Below, one piece after another: positions 6,220 to 13,784 of a stretch of 13,919 nucleotides of DNA (within the stretch, counting starts at the first letter, position 1; the number at the start of each line of letters is the position of its first letter). The DNA comes from Gemmatimonadota bacterium (GTDB taxonomy: Bacteria > Gemmatimonadota > Gemmatimonadetes > Palauibacterales > Palauibacteraceae), in assembly GCA_013042495.1 (NCBI GenBank), contig JABDQB010000243.1, forward strand, positions 1 through 13,919, written 5' to 3'. The notes under the pieces were generated by a model. That model was not told the origin of the DNA, searched no databases, and saw only the letters and a list, made by a program, of their open reading frames with translations. The position numbers and the translations under genes were made by a program.

Positions 6220-6248
6220 TTGTCAGATAACATGTTTCGATGTACCGT
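6220..6248 (+). promoter_or_regulatory. Weak sigma-70-like promoter candidate for the beta-barrel gene
   Basis: TTGTCA (6220-6225), a 17-bp spacer, then TACCGT (6243-6248). The -35 is close to TTGACA, but the -10 matches TATAAT at only three positions. If used, it gives a leader of about 145 nt containing the hairpin at 6329-6346. Confidence 0.25.
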
Positions 6249-6328
6249 TTTGTCGAGTATCGGCTCATGTCCCGCCGTAAAAGCGAGTCCGTGCCAGGAA
6301 TCTGGAACGTCTCGCCCATCCGCATAAC

Positions 6329-6346
6329 CGGGTTCTTCGGAACCCG
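6329..6346 (+). repeat. UUCG-tetraloop hairpin in the leader of the beta-barrel gene
   Basis: CGGGTTC (6329-6335) and GAACCCG (6340-6346) form a perfect 7-bp stem closed by C-G over the loop TTCG, an exceptionally stable RNA tetraloop. No T-tract follows, so it is not a standard terminator. It lies 54 nt before the ATG at 6401 and might protect the mRNA or terminate the lipoprotein transcript. Confidence 0.5.
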
Positions 6347-6400
6347 CTCGAGATGCATTCCGAATCGGTTGGGCGGTTTCATTTCCTTCACGGAGGTCGG

Positions 6401-6967
6401 ATGATGAAGAAGCGGTCAGTATTCCTGCTAGCGGCGTTGGCCTTTATGGGCTTTGCCATCCCCGCGCAGGCCCAGACTACCCTGTACATCGCAGGTGGTG
6501 CGTCATTCCCCACGGGTGACTTCGGCGAATACTCGAATACGGGCTGGATGGCTGCGGGCGGCGTGATCTTCGCCGTCGGCGAGTCCGGGTTCGGAGTCGG
6601 GGCCGAGCTCTTCTACGGCCAGAACAACCACAAAGAAGAGGCTTCGTTCTTCGAGAACGAGAAGACGAGTCCCTACGGCGCGATGGCGATTGCCGACTAT
6701 GTGTTCGGATCCGAGGGCGGCATCCGGCCCTACCTGTTCGGCGGACTTGGCGTCCTGATCCACAAGTTCTCGGCCGACGGGATTGATTCGGAGTCCGAAT
6801 CAGCCTTTGGATACCAGTTCGGGGCCGGCGTGTCCTTCCCGATCGGAACCACGACGTCGTTGTTTGCCGAGGGGCGGTATATGGGATCCTCCTCCACGGG
6901 TGAAGGCGAGTTCTCTTCGTCCACCAACTTCTTTGCCGCGCTCGTGGGATTCGCATTCGACCTGTAA
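6401..6967 (+). CDS. Small outer-membrane beta-barrel protein, porin family
   Basis: A 188-residue protein with a classic Sec signal peptide (MMKKRSVFLLAALAFMGFAIPAQA, cut after residue 24). The mature part alternates hydrophobic and polar residues in strands separated by short Gly/Asp/Ser turns, such as GGASFPTGDFGEYSNTGW (32-49), YLFGGLGVLI (111-120) and FGYQFGAGVSFPIG (136-149). It ends in ALVGFAFDL, consistent with a last barrel strand. It is the size of OmpA-like or OmpX-like eight-stranded barrels (beta-barrel fold class). The exact function is unknown. The open frame extends upstream to ATG 6353, but GGAGG at 6392-6396 and the signal peptide place the start at 6401, or at the adjacent ATG 6404, which has better spacing (7 nt). 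Confidence 0.85.
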   Translation: MMKKRSVFLLAALAFMGFAIPAQAQTTLYIAGGASFPTGDFGEYSNTGWMAAGGVIFAVGESGFGVGAELFYGQNNHKEEASFFENEKTSPYGAMAIADYVFGSEGGIRPYLFGGLGVLIHKFSADGIDSESESAFGYQFGAGVSFPIGTTTSLFAEGRYMGSSSTGEGEFSSSTNFFAALVGFAFDL

Positions 6968-6999
6968 AGAACCAGCCGTACCGACGTCATAGTATCCAG

Positions 7000-7032
7000 G
7001 CGGGCTCCGCGGGTTCTTCCCGCGGGGCCCGC
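7000..7032 (+). terminator. Strong GC-rich terminator hairpin after the beta-barrel gene
   Basis: Arms 7000-7013 and 7019-7032 pair over 14 positions with one G-T wobble around the 5-nt loop TTCTT. It starts 33 nt after the stop codon. The following TTCCGTT is only moderately T-rich. It should isolate the beta-barrel gene from the next gene. Confidence 0.75.
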
Positions 7033-7116
7033 TTCCGTTGTCACTGCCTGTCAAACGCCGTCCCCCCGGTTATGTTCTGTTGATCGTAGGGACAGGTCTC
7101 CCCGTCGGAGGTGGTC

Positions 7117-7470
7117 ATGCCGGAAGAAGGCAGGTTCCTGTACCGTCTGCTCGATGGACTGGGTCAGGGCGATCCGTTCTCCTATGTCGTGGTGGCCCTG
7201 CTGCTCGGACTCATCGGATACGCCATGTGGCGGCTTCTGCGCGACGAGCTTCCGCCGAAGAATCGGATCGAGTGGGTGCGGCTCATCTCGATCGTAGTGG
7301 CCGGCGCTGGGGCCATCATCGGTGTTCTCGGCCTCGTCGCCGAGTTTTCGTTCGCGCCAGGGAGCGGTCAGCACGCCGCGCTGCTGGGCAGCATCTTCTT
7401 CTTCGGGGGATTCCTCGTTGCCCTGATCTCGCTCACGATCGAGCTGAATACGAAGACGCGAGGGCAGTAA
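7117..7470 (+). CDS. Small three-helix membrane protein, unknown function
   Basis: A 117-residue protein with three predicted transmembrane helices at about 22-41, 55-77 and 86-108. A basic loop (RLLRDELPPKNRIEW) between helices 1 and 2 is probably cytoplasmic. I do not recognise the family. The frame opens at GTG 7111, but GGAGG (7107-7111) sits 5 nt before the ATG at 7117 (MPEEGRFLYR), which I chose. Terminator hairpins lie on both sides (7000-7032 and 7567-7598), so it is probably a single-gene transcript. Confidence 0.75.
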   Translation: MPEEGRFLYRLLDGLGQGDPFSYVVVALLLGLIGYAMWRLLRDELPPKNRIEWVRLISIVVAGAGAIIGVLGLVAEFSFAPGSGQHAALLGSIFFFGGFLVALISLTIELNTKTRGQ

Positions 7471-7767
7471 TCCGGTCGAGGCGTCACAACCGGACCCGCT
7501 CGCGCGTTTCTAGGTTGCTTTGAGCGTTCAGATAAACGTCTCAGGCCACTCCGAACGCCAAAGACGAAGCCCCGGACCTGCACCGGGGCTTTGTTTTTGT
7601 GCTCATGCCAGGCGATCTTTCTCCACGCGTCCGGGACAGCTAGGATATTGGCCGGAAATCAGGGCGTACGCCGGGCTTGCGAGTCCGTCCGTGGGATTTC
7701 TCGGCATGCCGGCGATGGAGCACTGCCAGTGTTCGAAGACAAGCAACGGTTGAACCCTCTGCATGCC
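7471..7767 (+). other. Intergenic region with terminator and leader of the DUF3943 gene
   Basis: Almost 300 bp without a convincing gene. It holds the intrinsic terminator at 7567-7598, which ends transcription from the upstream gene. The remainder (7599-7767) must carry the promoter and leader of the DUF3943 gene, but I see no clear -35/-10 pair and only a weak TAGGAT element near 7641. The frame of the next gene stays open back to 7591, but this part overlaps the terminator and is not coding. Confidence 0.5.
7567..7598 (+). terminator. Intrinsic terminator
   Basis: AAGCCCCGG (7567-7575) and CCGGGGCTT (7583-7591) form a perfect 9-bp stem with a 7-nt loop, followed by TGTTTTT (7592-7598). 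This is a textbook Rho-independent terminator for the three-helix membrane protein gene, 97 nt after its stop. Confidence 0.88.
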
Positions 7768-9213
7768 ATGAGGCGGGACACCTCTCGTTTCATCTTCTTC
7801 TCCGTTGCCCTGGTCGCGATCTCGACGCCACTTGGCGCGCAGGACGCTCCCAAAGTCGATGCGTGGGGCGTCCCCAAGCGTCCCGTGCTGGCCGTGGGCG
7901 AAATCGTCGGAATCAACGTCTTCACCTGGAGCATGAATTACTACGTCCGGGACGAGGACTTCGCCGTCGTCTATCCCAAGACCTGGTGGAACAACATCAG
8001 CAACGGATTCGAGTACGACGGTAACCTGTTCGCCACCAACATGATCGATCACCCGTACCACGGGTCCACGTACTTCAATGCGTCTCGATCGAACGGCATT
8101 GGATTCTGGGGGTCCGTGCCACTCACCCTGGCCGGCAGTCTCATGTGGGAGTGTTGCGGCGAGCGCCATCCGATGGCCTTCAACGACGTCGTCAACACGA
8201 CACTGGGCGGCATCGCTCTCGGCGAGGCCCTGTACCGATCCTCGTCCGCCGTCCTCAGCAACGAAGCGACGGGTGGAGGTCGAGTGGGCCGTGAGATCGC
8301 GGGTTTCTTCATGAACCCGCTTCGGGGATTCAACCGGGTGATCTCCGGACGCATGTTCCAGGTCGCCTCGAATCCGGCCGACCTCAACGACCGTACGCCT
8401 GACTTTTTCCGATTCTCGGTCGATGCCGGATACCGGGGTGTGAACCCGGACTCAGGGCTTCGTGACGATGTGAGCGGCGGTGTCTTCCGATTTCGAATGG
8501 ACTTCGGCAGCCCATTCGAGGGTCGCCGGCGCGGCGCTTTCGACGTGTTCGAATTCGACATGACGTTCTATGCCGGCGATCAGAACGTTTTCGGAGCGCT
8601 GGCGGTGCGCGGGAACCTGCTGACACGCGACCTCAGTCGTGGCGGTTCCTCCGAGCACGTGTGGGCGATCGTGCAGAGCCACGAATACGATGACAACTCG
8701 GCGTACCAGTATGGAAATCAGAACATCGGCGTGAGGCTGGAGTCCCTCTGGAAGCTGGGCGCTGGTTCGAGCGCCGTCACGCGGATTCAGGCGGGGCCGA
8801 TTCTATTCGGAACGCTGGACTCGGCGCTCCGTCCGTCCGGAGAGGTTCCGACCGGATGGAGCCTGCGGCCATTCGACTACACGGCTGGATTCGACGGTCG
8901 GATCGAGGGAGAGGTGCACGTCGGCCGGTTGCGAGGCGGTGCGGCATGGCGATCGTCGTGGATGACCAGCCTGAATCACAACTCGGTGAACGGTGGCAAC
9001 GCCGATCACTGGGTGCACCAGGGACGCCTGTCCGCCCAACTCACGATCGGTCGGGGACTGGGGCTGGGTGGAGATTTCCGCATCTGGCTGCGCGACAGCC
9101 GCTACTCGATCGGTCTGTTCGACGGCGTTCGCGAGACCGTACCCGAGCTTCGGCTGTTCGGCTCGTGGATCATCGTGCCGGGCAGGGACGGAGCGGCGCC
9201 CGGGTTCTTCTGA
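7768..9213 (+). CDS. DUF3943 family envelope protein
   Basis: A 481-residue exported protein. Residues 1-24 are a signal peptide (basic MRRDTSR, hydrophobic FIFFSVALVAIST, cut after LGA). Residues of about 75-190 match DUF3943: NLFATNMIDHPYHGSTYFNASRSNG (86-110, an asparagine/histidine-rich block), GSLMWECCGERHPMAFNDVVNT (123-144) and GGIALGEALYR (147-157). The rest alternates strands rich in Tyr, Trp and Gly, consistent with an outer-membrane beta-barrel, ending GSWIIVPGRDGAAPGFF. Biochemical function is not established for this family. The start is the ATG at 7768. Upstream in-frame codons, including a TTG at 7591 inside the terminator stem, would place the signal peptide 60 residues in. 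No strong ribosome-binding site precedes 7768. It converges with the Kef-like gene, 22 bp apart. Confidence 0.85.
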   Translation: MRRDTSRFIFFSVALVAISTPLGAQDAPKVDAWGVPKRPVLAVGEIVGINVFTWSMNYYVRDEDFAVVYPKTWWNNISNGFEYDGNLFATNMIDHPYHGSTYFNASRSNGIGFWGSVPLTLAGSLMWECCGERHPMAFNDVVNTTLGGIALGEALYRSSSAVLSNEATGGGRVGREIAGFFMNPLRGFNRVISGRMFQVASNPADLNDRTPDFFRFSVDAGYRGVNPDSGLRDDVSGGVFRFRMDFGSPFEGRRRGAFDVFEFDMTFYAGDQNVFGALAVRGNLLTRDLSRGGSSEHVWAIVQSHEYDDNSAYQYGNQNIGVRLESLWKLGAGSSAVTRIQAGPILFGTLDSALRPSGEVPTGWSLRPFDYTAGFDGRIEGEVHVGRLRGGAAWRSSWMTSLNHNSVNGGNADHWVHQGRLSAQLTIGRGLGLGGDFRIWLRDSRYSIGLFDGVRETVPELRLFGSWIIVPGRDGAAPGFF

Positions 9214-9235
9214 TACGCTGACCCAGGCCTTCCGC

Positions 9236-11143
9236 TTATCCTGCGCCGCTTCCGAACTCCTGACGCAGCGTGTCCGTGTCCCAACCCGCGTCGCGCTCTT
9301 CGACCGGCCCCTCGACTTCCGTGAGAAGCAGCTCTTCGAGGGACTGAATCCTCTCGCGAGCGGCCGAGAAGTAGGCTTTCCGATCGTGCCGCATCTTGCC
9401 CAGGTCCCGCACGGATTCTTCATCGTGAACGCGGAACGTGCGGGCCGACCGGTAGGTCTGGTGGGCACGCCGGCCCAGTAGCCGCAGCGCGTCCATGCCC
9501 GTGCGCAGCGAAGTGTCGAGGGTCTCGCGGTATACGTGGTCCACGCCCAGATCCTGGAGCTCATAGGCTTCCGGCCGACCGGCGGCCCGCGCGAGGATGA
9601 CGAGGTTGGGGAAGTGCTTCTGCGCCGTCTCGATGAGGGCGAGAACGCGCGAGTGATTCTCCATCGCGACCACGAGGAGCCGCGCGTCCTGGGCTCCCGC
9701 GGCTTCCAGGAGTTCTTTGCGGGAAGCATCGCCGTAGAACACGTCCAGTCCCAGCTTGCGCAGCAACTCCACCCGGTCTGAGTCGTACTCCAGGACCGTG
9801 GGCCGCACACCGTTGGCCCGCAGAAACCGGCCAACGATGCTTCCGAACCTACCGAAACCCGCGATGATCACGGCGCTCGTGGTGTGGATCTCGTCCGGCT
9901 CCCGCTCGACGCTCTCGCGCGTCCCGGAGCGCGGCTGGATCAGCTTCTCGTTGATCAGCATGAGCACCGGCGTGAGTGCCATCGAGACCGCCACGGCCGC
10001 AATGAGGGGTGCGGTGATGTCGTTCGGGATCACCGAGTTCTGGGAGGCGAAGGAGAACAGCACGAAGGCGAATTCTCCGCTCTGCGCCAGCGCGAAGGCG
10101 AACAGGAAATTCTGATCCAGGCCCATCTTGAATGCGCGGCCCAGCACGAAAAGCACCGTGAACTTTACCAACATCAGCCCGCCGACGATGCCGAGGATCA
10201 ACTGGGGACGGTCCTGAATCAGCTGGAAGTCCACCGAAGCCCCCACCGCGATGAAGAATACGGCCAGCAGAAGGCCTTTGAACGGATCGATCTCGCTCTC
10301 GAGCTCGTGCCGGTACTCGCTGTTCGCGAGCACCACGCCCGCCACGAAGGTGCCGAGGGCCGGGCTCAGGCCGACCTGCGTCATCAGCAGGGCAATGCCG
10401 ATGATCAGGAGAAGCGCCGCGGCGGTGAATAGCTCCCGCAGCCTCGTCGAGGCGATCACCCGGAAGACCGGCCGCAGCAGGTAGCGCCCCGCGAGCACGA
10501 TGGCGGCCACGGCCAGCAGGACCACCAGGGTCTGCTCCCACGGCGGCAGGCCCTCCACCCAGGTCGTCGCGTGTTTCGCGGCTTCAGATCCATATCCGTC
10601 GGCCGCCGTCCCCTGTCCTGAGTGCACGGCCAGCAACGGCATGAGCGCCAGCATCGGAATGACCGCGATGTCCTGAAAGAGCAATACGGCGAACGAGCTC
10701 TGGCCCGCGTCTGTGCCCATCAGGTTCTTTTCGTTCAGGGTCTGAAGAACGATGGCCGTGGAAGAGAGGGCCAGCGTCATCCCCACGGCGAGGGAGGTCT
10801 GCCACGGCAGGCCGAACAGCATTCCGATGGCCGTCAAGATGGCGGTTGTGACACCTACCTGAAGCCCGCCGGTGCCGAGGATTGGTCCGCGCATTCGCCA
10901 CAGGAGGGCGGGACGCAGCTCCAACCCGATCAGGAAGAGCATCATCACCACACCGAACTCGGCGAAGTGCATGACGTCCTCGCCCTCTTCACCGATCAAT
11001 CCCAGTCCGAACGGACCGATCACCATGCCGGCGATCAGATAGCCGAGGACAGATCCGAGTCCGAGGCGCTTGGCGATCGGCACGGCGACCACGGCGGCCG
11101 CCAGGTACACGAACGCCTGGAAGAAGAACCCCTGTCCGTGCAT
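9236..11143 (-). CDS. KefB/KefC-like potassium:proton antiporter (CPA2) with TrkA-N domain
   Basis: A 635-residue inner-membrane protein (E. coli KefC has 620). Residues 5-400 form the CPA2 exchanger domain with about 12 helices, including QDIAVIP (157-163). The loop RHELESEIDPFKG (278-290) aligns with the KefC regulatory loop. Residues 424-540 are an RCK/TrkA-N Rossmann domain with GFGRFG (429-434) and VFYGDASR (468-475), the most KefC-like part. A C-terminal extension (about 575-635) is charged and probably helical. In the Kef family, potassium efflux acidifies the cytoplasm and protects against electrophiles, gated by glutathione adducts on the RCK domain. Whether this protein uses glutathione is not known. 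The ATG lies 3 nt after the stop of the KefF-like gene, with GGGAGG 9 nt upstream, so the genes form an operon. Confidence 0.93.
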   Translation of the reverse strand: MHGQGFFFQAFVYLAAAVVAVPIAKRLGLGSVLGYLIAGMVIGPFGLGLIGEEGEDVMHFAEFGVVMMLFLIGLELRPALLWRMRGPILGTGGLQVGVTTAILTAIGMLFGLPWQTSLAVGMTLALSSTAIVLQTLNEKNLMGTDAGQSSFAVLLFQDIAVIPMLALMPLLAVHSGQGTAADGYGSEAAKHATTWVEGLPPWEQTLVVLLAVAAIVLAGRYLLRPVFRVIASTRLRELFTAAALLLIIGIALLMTQVGLSPALGTFVAGVVLANSEYRHELESEIDPFKGLLLAVFFIAVGASVDFQLIQDRPQLILGIVGGLMLVKFTVLFVLGRAFKMGLDQNFLFAFALAQSGEFAFVLFSFASQNSVIPNDITAPLIAAVAVSMALTPVLMLINEKLIQPRSGTRESVEREPDEIHTTSAVIIAGFGRFGSIVGRFLRANGVRPTVLEYDSDRVELLRKLGLDVFYGDASRKELLEAAGAQDARLLVVAMENHSRVLALIETAQKHFPNLVILARAAGRPEAYELQDLGVDHVYRETLDTSLRTGMDALRLLGRRAHQTYRSARTFRVHDEESVRDLGKMRHDRKAYFSAARERIQSLEELLLTEVEGPVEERDAGWDTDTLRQEFGSGAG

Positions 11144-11146
11144 GAG

Positions 11147-11770
11147 TTAGGCCTCCCTGCGCCCGATGATCGAATCGAGCTCGGCGTTGAGCCGGTTCAC
11201 CGCTCGGGCCCGCTCCAGGTCCAGTTGGCCGTCTCGAAGAGCAACGAGGAGCCGGCGATAGTCGGCGGCGTGGGCCCGAATCTCGTCTGGTCGCATGCCG
11301 AGCGTCCCGTGCACCGCGAACGGAGGCAGGAACTCCATGCTGCACAGCCGCGCCGTCTGCTCGAGTGGGCGCAGCAGCTCGCGGACCGTGTACTCGTTAT
11401 GCCCGCCGGCCGCGTACGCCACCTCCCTCGCGCCCGTCGTGATCGCGTGCAGCCACCGCTTGCCGAGCAGCGCTGTGCCGTCGCTCCCATAGGCCCACCC
11501 GTGCGCGAGCACCAGGTCCTGCCATTCCTTGAGGATCGCCGGCGTGCTGTACCAGAACATCGGGTGGTGGAACACGATGATGTCGTGATCGAGCAGAAGA
11601 CGCTGCTCTCGCCCCACGTCGATGCCGAAGTCGGGATAGGCCTCGTACAGGTCGTGGAGCGTGACCCCGCGGAGGTCAGCGAGGCCCTCGATGAGTACGC
11701 GGTTCACCCGCGACTTCTCGAGCGCCGGGTGGGCGAAAAGCACGAGTATGCGGTTGGCGGCGTCGTTCAT
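11147..11770 (-). CDS. KefF-like NAD(P)H-quinone oxidoreductase, antiporter ancillary subunit
   Basis: A 207-residue flavodoxin-fold protein of the KefF/MdaB/NQO family. LVLFAHPALEKSRVN (9-23) is the FMN/FAD phosphate-binding start. FHHPMFWYSTPAILKEWQD (67-85) and the AYG...TALLGKRW region (93-106) are family signatures. ATTGAREV-type sequence (109-117) follows as in KefF. In E. coli, KefF binds KefC, is needed for full efflux activity and reduces quinone electrophiles. The adjacent antiporter gene strongly supports the same role. The frame is open to 11971, but the ATG at 11768-11770 overlaps the stop of the upstream 51-residue gene by one base (TGATG), which indicates translational coupling, and the family homology begins there. 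Confidence 0.9.
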   Translation of the reverse strand: MNDAANRILVLFAHPALEKSRVNRVLIEGLADLRGVTLHDLYEAYPDFGIDVGREQRLLLDHDIIVFHHPMFWYSTPAILKEWQDLVLAHGWAYGSDGTALLGKRWLHAITTGAREVAYAAGGHNEYTVRELLRPLEQTARLCSMEFLPPFAVHGTLGMRPDEIRAHAADYRRLLVALRDGQLDLERARAVNRLNAELDSIIGRREA

Positions 11771-11925
11771 CAGCGAAACGCGATGCCCAGGTACCAGGGC
11801 CAGATGGCGAGGGCCAGCAGAGCCTTGCCGATCGACAGCTGTGCCATGGCTACCGTGAACAGCCAGCCCACGTACCACAGGCCGCCGAAGCCGTGCTCCA
11901 CTTTGATCGTCTTCGTGTCCGACAT
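11770..11925 (-). CDS. 51-residue membrane microprotein leading the kef-like operon
   Basis: A 51-residue protein. The first ten residues are polar (MSDTKTIKVE), then HGFGGLWYVGWLFTVAMAQL and GKALLALAIWPWYLGIAF form one long or two short hydrophobic helices, probably a hairpin in the inner membrane. It is rich in tryptophan and glycine. GGGAG (around 11933-11937) lies about 7 nt before the ATG at 11925. A further upstream ATG at 11985 has no such signal. Its stop TGA overlaps the KefF-like ATG by one base, so translation is coupled and expression with the antiporter is expected. I do not recognise the family; it may be a third subunit or a regulator of the antiporter. Confidence 0.75.
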   Translation of the reverse strand: MSDTKTIKVEHGFGGLWYVGWLFTVAMAQLSIGKALLALAIWPWYLGIAFR

Positions 11926-12045
11926 GATTGGACTCCCTATGAAGAGTTCGGGCGGTGCGACCACCATCCAAATGGTCCGCGACATGATACGGCCGAGTCA
12001 GTAGCCTGGAAAACAGGCGACCGCCGCCCCGTGGCGATCCGTGCG

Positions 12046-12103
12046 CATCACCTGGCCGGTCGGTAGTTTATCGCCATCACCTGTACTGTCATCACCCTGG
12101 CCG
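12046..12103. repeat. Triple CATCACC direct repeat in a divergent promoter region
   Basis: CATCACCTGGCCGG (12046-12059), CATCACCTG (12075-12083) and CATCACCCTGGCCG (12090-12103) are direct repeats with start-to-start spacings of 29 and 15 bp. They lie in the 191-bp region between the kef-like operon (start 11925) and the Omp85 gene (start 12117). Two repeats overlap or adjoin the promoter candidate at 12065-12092. They may be binding sites for a regulator. Confidence 0.45.
12065..12092 (-). promoter_or_regulatory. Sigma-70-like promoter candidate for the kef-like operon
   Basis: On the minus strand, ATGACA (12087-12092) is followed by 16 bp and TAAACT (12065-12070). The -35 matches TTGACA at five of six positions and the -10 matches TATAAT at four. 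The implied leader before the ATG at 11925 is about 130 nt. Confidence 0.35.
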
Positions 12104-12116
12104 AGGCCCATCTCCC

Positions 12117-13784
12117 ATGAGACGCTTTGCCAGTCTGCCCGCAGGATCAGCCAAGGCGATTCTCTTTCTGTTCGCCCTGGCGCTGCCTCTGCCTGCCCAG
12201 GAAGTCACGCCGCCGCCGGCCATCATAGACACCGTCATCATCGAGCGAATCGACGTGTTCAGCGACGAGGAAGCCGCCTCGAGCAGCGTCTTCCGCATCA
12301 TGAACAAGATTCACATCGACACCCAGGAATTCGTCATCCGGGACTACCTGCAGTTCGAGGCTGGCGAGCCTTTTGACTCTGCGTCTGTCGCGGAATCGGA
12401 GCGCCAGCTTCGTCTCAGGCGGTTATTCCGCGAGGTCACCATCGACAGCACGCGGCTCGAGGACGGTCGTCTGGCGGTGCTCGTCCACAGTCAGGACGGC
12501 TGGAGCTTGAAGCCGAAGTTCAAGTTCTCGGTCGCCTCGACCGGTGACTGGACCGGGACGTTCGGGATCAACGAAATCAACCTGCTCGGGACGGGAAACC
12601 AGGTATACGCGGCGTACGTCAAGGAGCTCGACCGCGATGGCCTGAACGCCTCGGCGCTGTTCAACCGAATCTTCGGGTGGAACTTCGATGCGGGCGGGAA
12701 CTACGCCGGACTGTCCGACGGCAAGAACGGAAACTGGCTGCTCGGGCTTCCTTTTCGTAACACGCAGAGTTCGAAGAGCTACCAGTACGACGGTTCATGG
12801 GCCGACCAGAACATTATCCAGTACCGGGTAACCGATCTGCCGGACTCGATCGTCACCGATACGATCACTTACCGCCGCGATGCTTTCGTCAGCACGCTGA
12901 AGGCGGGTCTCGCCACGCGGCACGTCACGGGCAACTACCTGCGCTGGGGAGCCGATGTCGGTGTGCGTCAGGAGGCGTTCTACCTGGACCCGACGGCAAA
13001 GGGCACGGTCCCCGACTCGACGTACGGAACCGTCAGCGTGTGGGGAGAGGTCAGCAAGGTCAAGTTCGCACAATTCCGACGATTCAACGGGTTCGGCACC
13101 GAGGACATCGACCTGAGCTCGACCGTCAGGCTGACGGCGACGCTCGCGCCCGAGACATTCGGCTGGCAGGGCACGGGGGTCGGGTTGGGTCTCAATGCCG
13201 CCAGCGGCCTGGACCGGGTCATCAAAGGGCGGGGTTGGGTATGGGCATCCGTGGACGCGAACTACCTGTGGAACGCCGCGGTCCAAGACTCCGGCCGGGT
13301 CATCATCAACCTGGCGGCCGGGTTCAAACCGGCACCGAGGCATTCCACCGCGATACAGGCGCAGTGGGGCCGCATGTGGAATCCGAAACCGGGCGACGAG
13401 TTCGATCTCGGCTTCGAGAACGCTCCCCGGGGGTGGGCGGCTCACTCCTTCGTGGGTGACCGGGCGTGGTGGGCTCAGATCGAGCATCGGTTCTTCGCGG
13501 TGGACAAGTTTCTGAACCTGTTTGGAATCGGCTTCGGAGCCTTCTTCGACTACGGCGGGGCCTGGTACGACGATCAGTCCTCCCGCACCGGCGGCAGTGT
13601 CGGGGCCGGTTTGCGGCTGGGCTCGGCGCTCTCCACGGTAGCCATGACGGGAAGGGCCGACGTCGTTTACAAGATTGGCGACAATGTGACAGGGAACCAC
13701 TGGGTGTTCGCCTTCGGATCCGGCTTCGCCTTCCCTAGGCGTACGATTCCGGTGATCAACTACAGGGCGCAGCCGCCACCGTAG
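12117..13784 (+). CDS. Omp85-superfamily outer-membrane protein with one POTRA domain
   Basis: A 555-residue exported protein. Residues 1-27 form a signal peptide (cut after PAQ or LPA). Residues of about 38-124 look like a single POTRA domain: TVIIERIDVFSDE begins the first strand, IRDYLQFEAGEPFDSASVAESERQLR (74-99) is the typical helical block, and FREVTID...GRLAVLVHSQD the closing strands. From about 133 to 545 there is a beta-barrel with alternating strands and many aromatic residues, including WAQIEHRFF and FFDYGGAWYD near the end. It resembles BamA/TamA relatives, which insert or move proteins or lipids at the outer membrane; its single POTRA is fewer than the five in BamA or three in TamA. 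It ends in a proline-rich tail (NYRAQPPP) without the usual terminal aromatic. The ATG at 12117 is followed directly by the signal peptide; GAGG lies about 12 nt upstream. Its cargo is unknown. Confidence 0.82.
   Translation: MRRFASLPAGSAKAILFLFALALPLPAQEVTPPPAIIDTVIIERIDVFSDEEAASSSVFRIMNKIHIDTQEFVIRDYLQFEAGEPFDSASVAESERQLRLRRLFREVTIDSTRLEDGRLAVLVHSQDGWSLKPKFKFSVASTGDWTGTFGINEINLLGTGNQVYAAYVKELDRDGLNASALFNRIFGWNFDAGGNYAGLSDGKNGNWLLGLPFRNTQSSKSYQYDGSWADQNIIQYRVTDLPDSIVTDTITYRRDAFVSTLKAGLATRHVTGNYLRWGADVGVRQEAFYLDPTAKGTVPDSTYGTVSVWGEVSKVKFAQFRRFNGFGTEDIDLSSTVRLTATLAPETFGWQGTGVGLGLNAASGLDRVIKGRGWVWASVDANYLWNAAVQDSGRVIINLAAGFKPAPRHSTAIQAQWGRMWNPKPGDEFDLGFENAPRGWAAHSFVGDRAWWAQIEHRFFAVDKFLNLFGIGFGAFFDYGGAWYDDQSSRTGGSVGAGLRLGSALSTVAMTGRADVVYKIGDNVTGNHWVFAFGSGFAFPRRTIPVINYRAQPPP

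Noticed and set aside
7591..7767. In-frame extension of the DUF3943 gene from a TTG codon
   Set aside because: The codon lies in the last stem base of the intrinsic terminator at 7567-7598, and the extension would put the signal peptide 60 residues into the protein.
8305..8332. GGTTGAATCC on the minus strand as a further ECF promoter
   Set aside because: It lies inside the DUF3943 coding sequence, and 15 bp downstream reads GAAGAA, which does not match GCGAAT.
9345..9351. TGAATCC within the Kef-like gene
   Set aside because: It is inside coding sequence, and the hexamer 15 bp downstream (AGAAGT) does not resemble GCGAAT.
10622..12004. 460-codon plus-strand open frame across the kef-like genes
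   Set aside because: It is antisense to three genes with strong family motifs and coupled starts. The long run reflects GC-rich codon bias.
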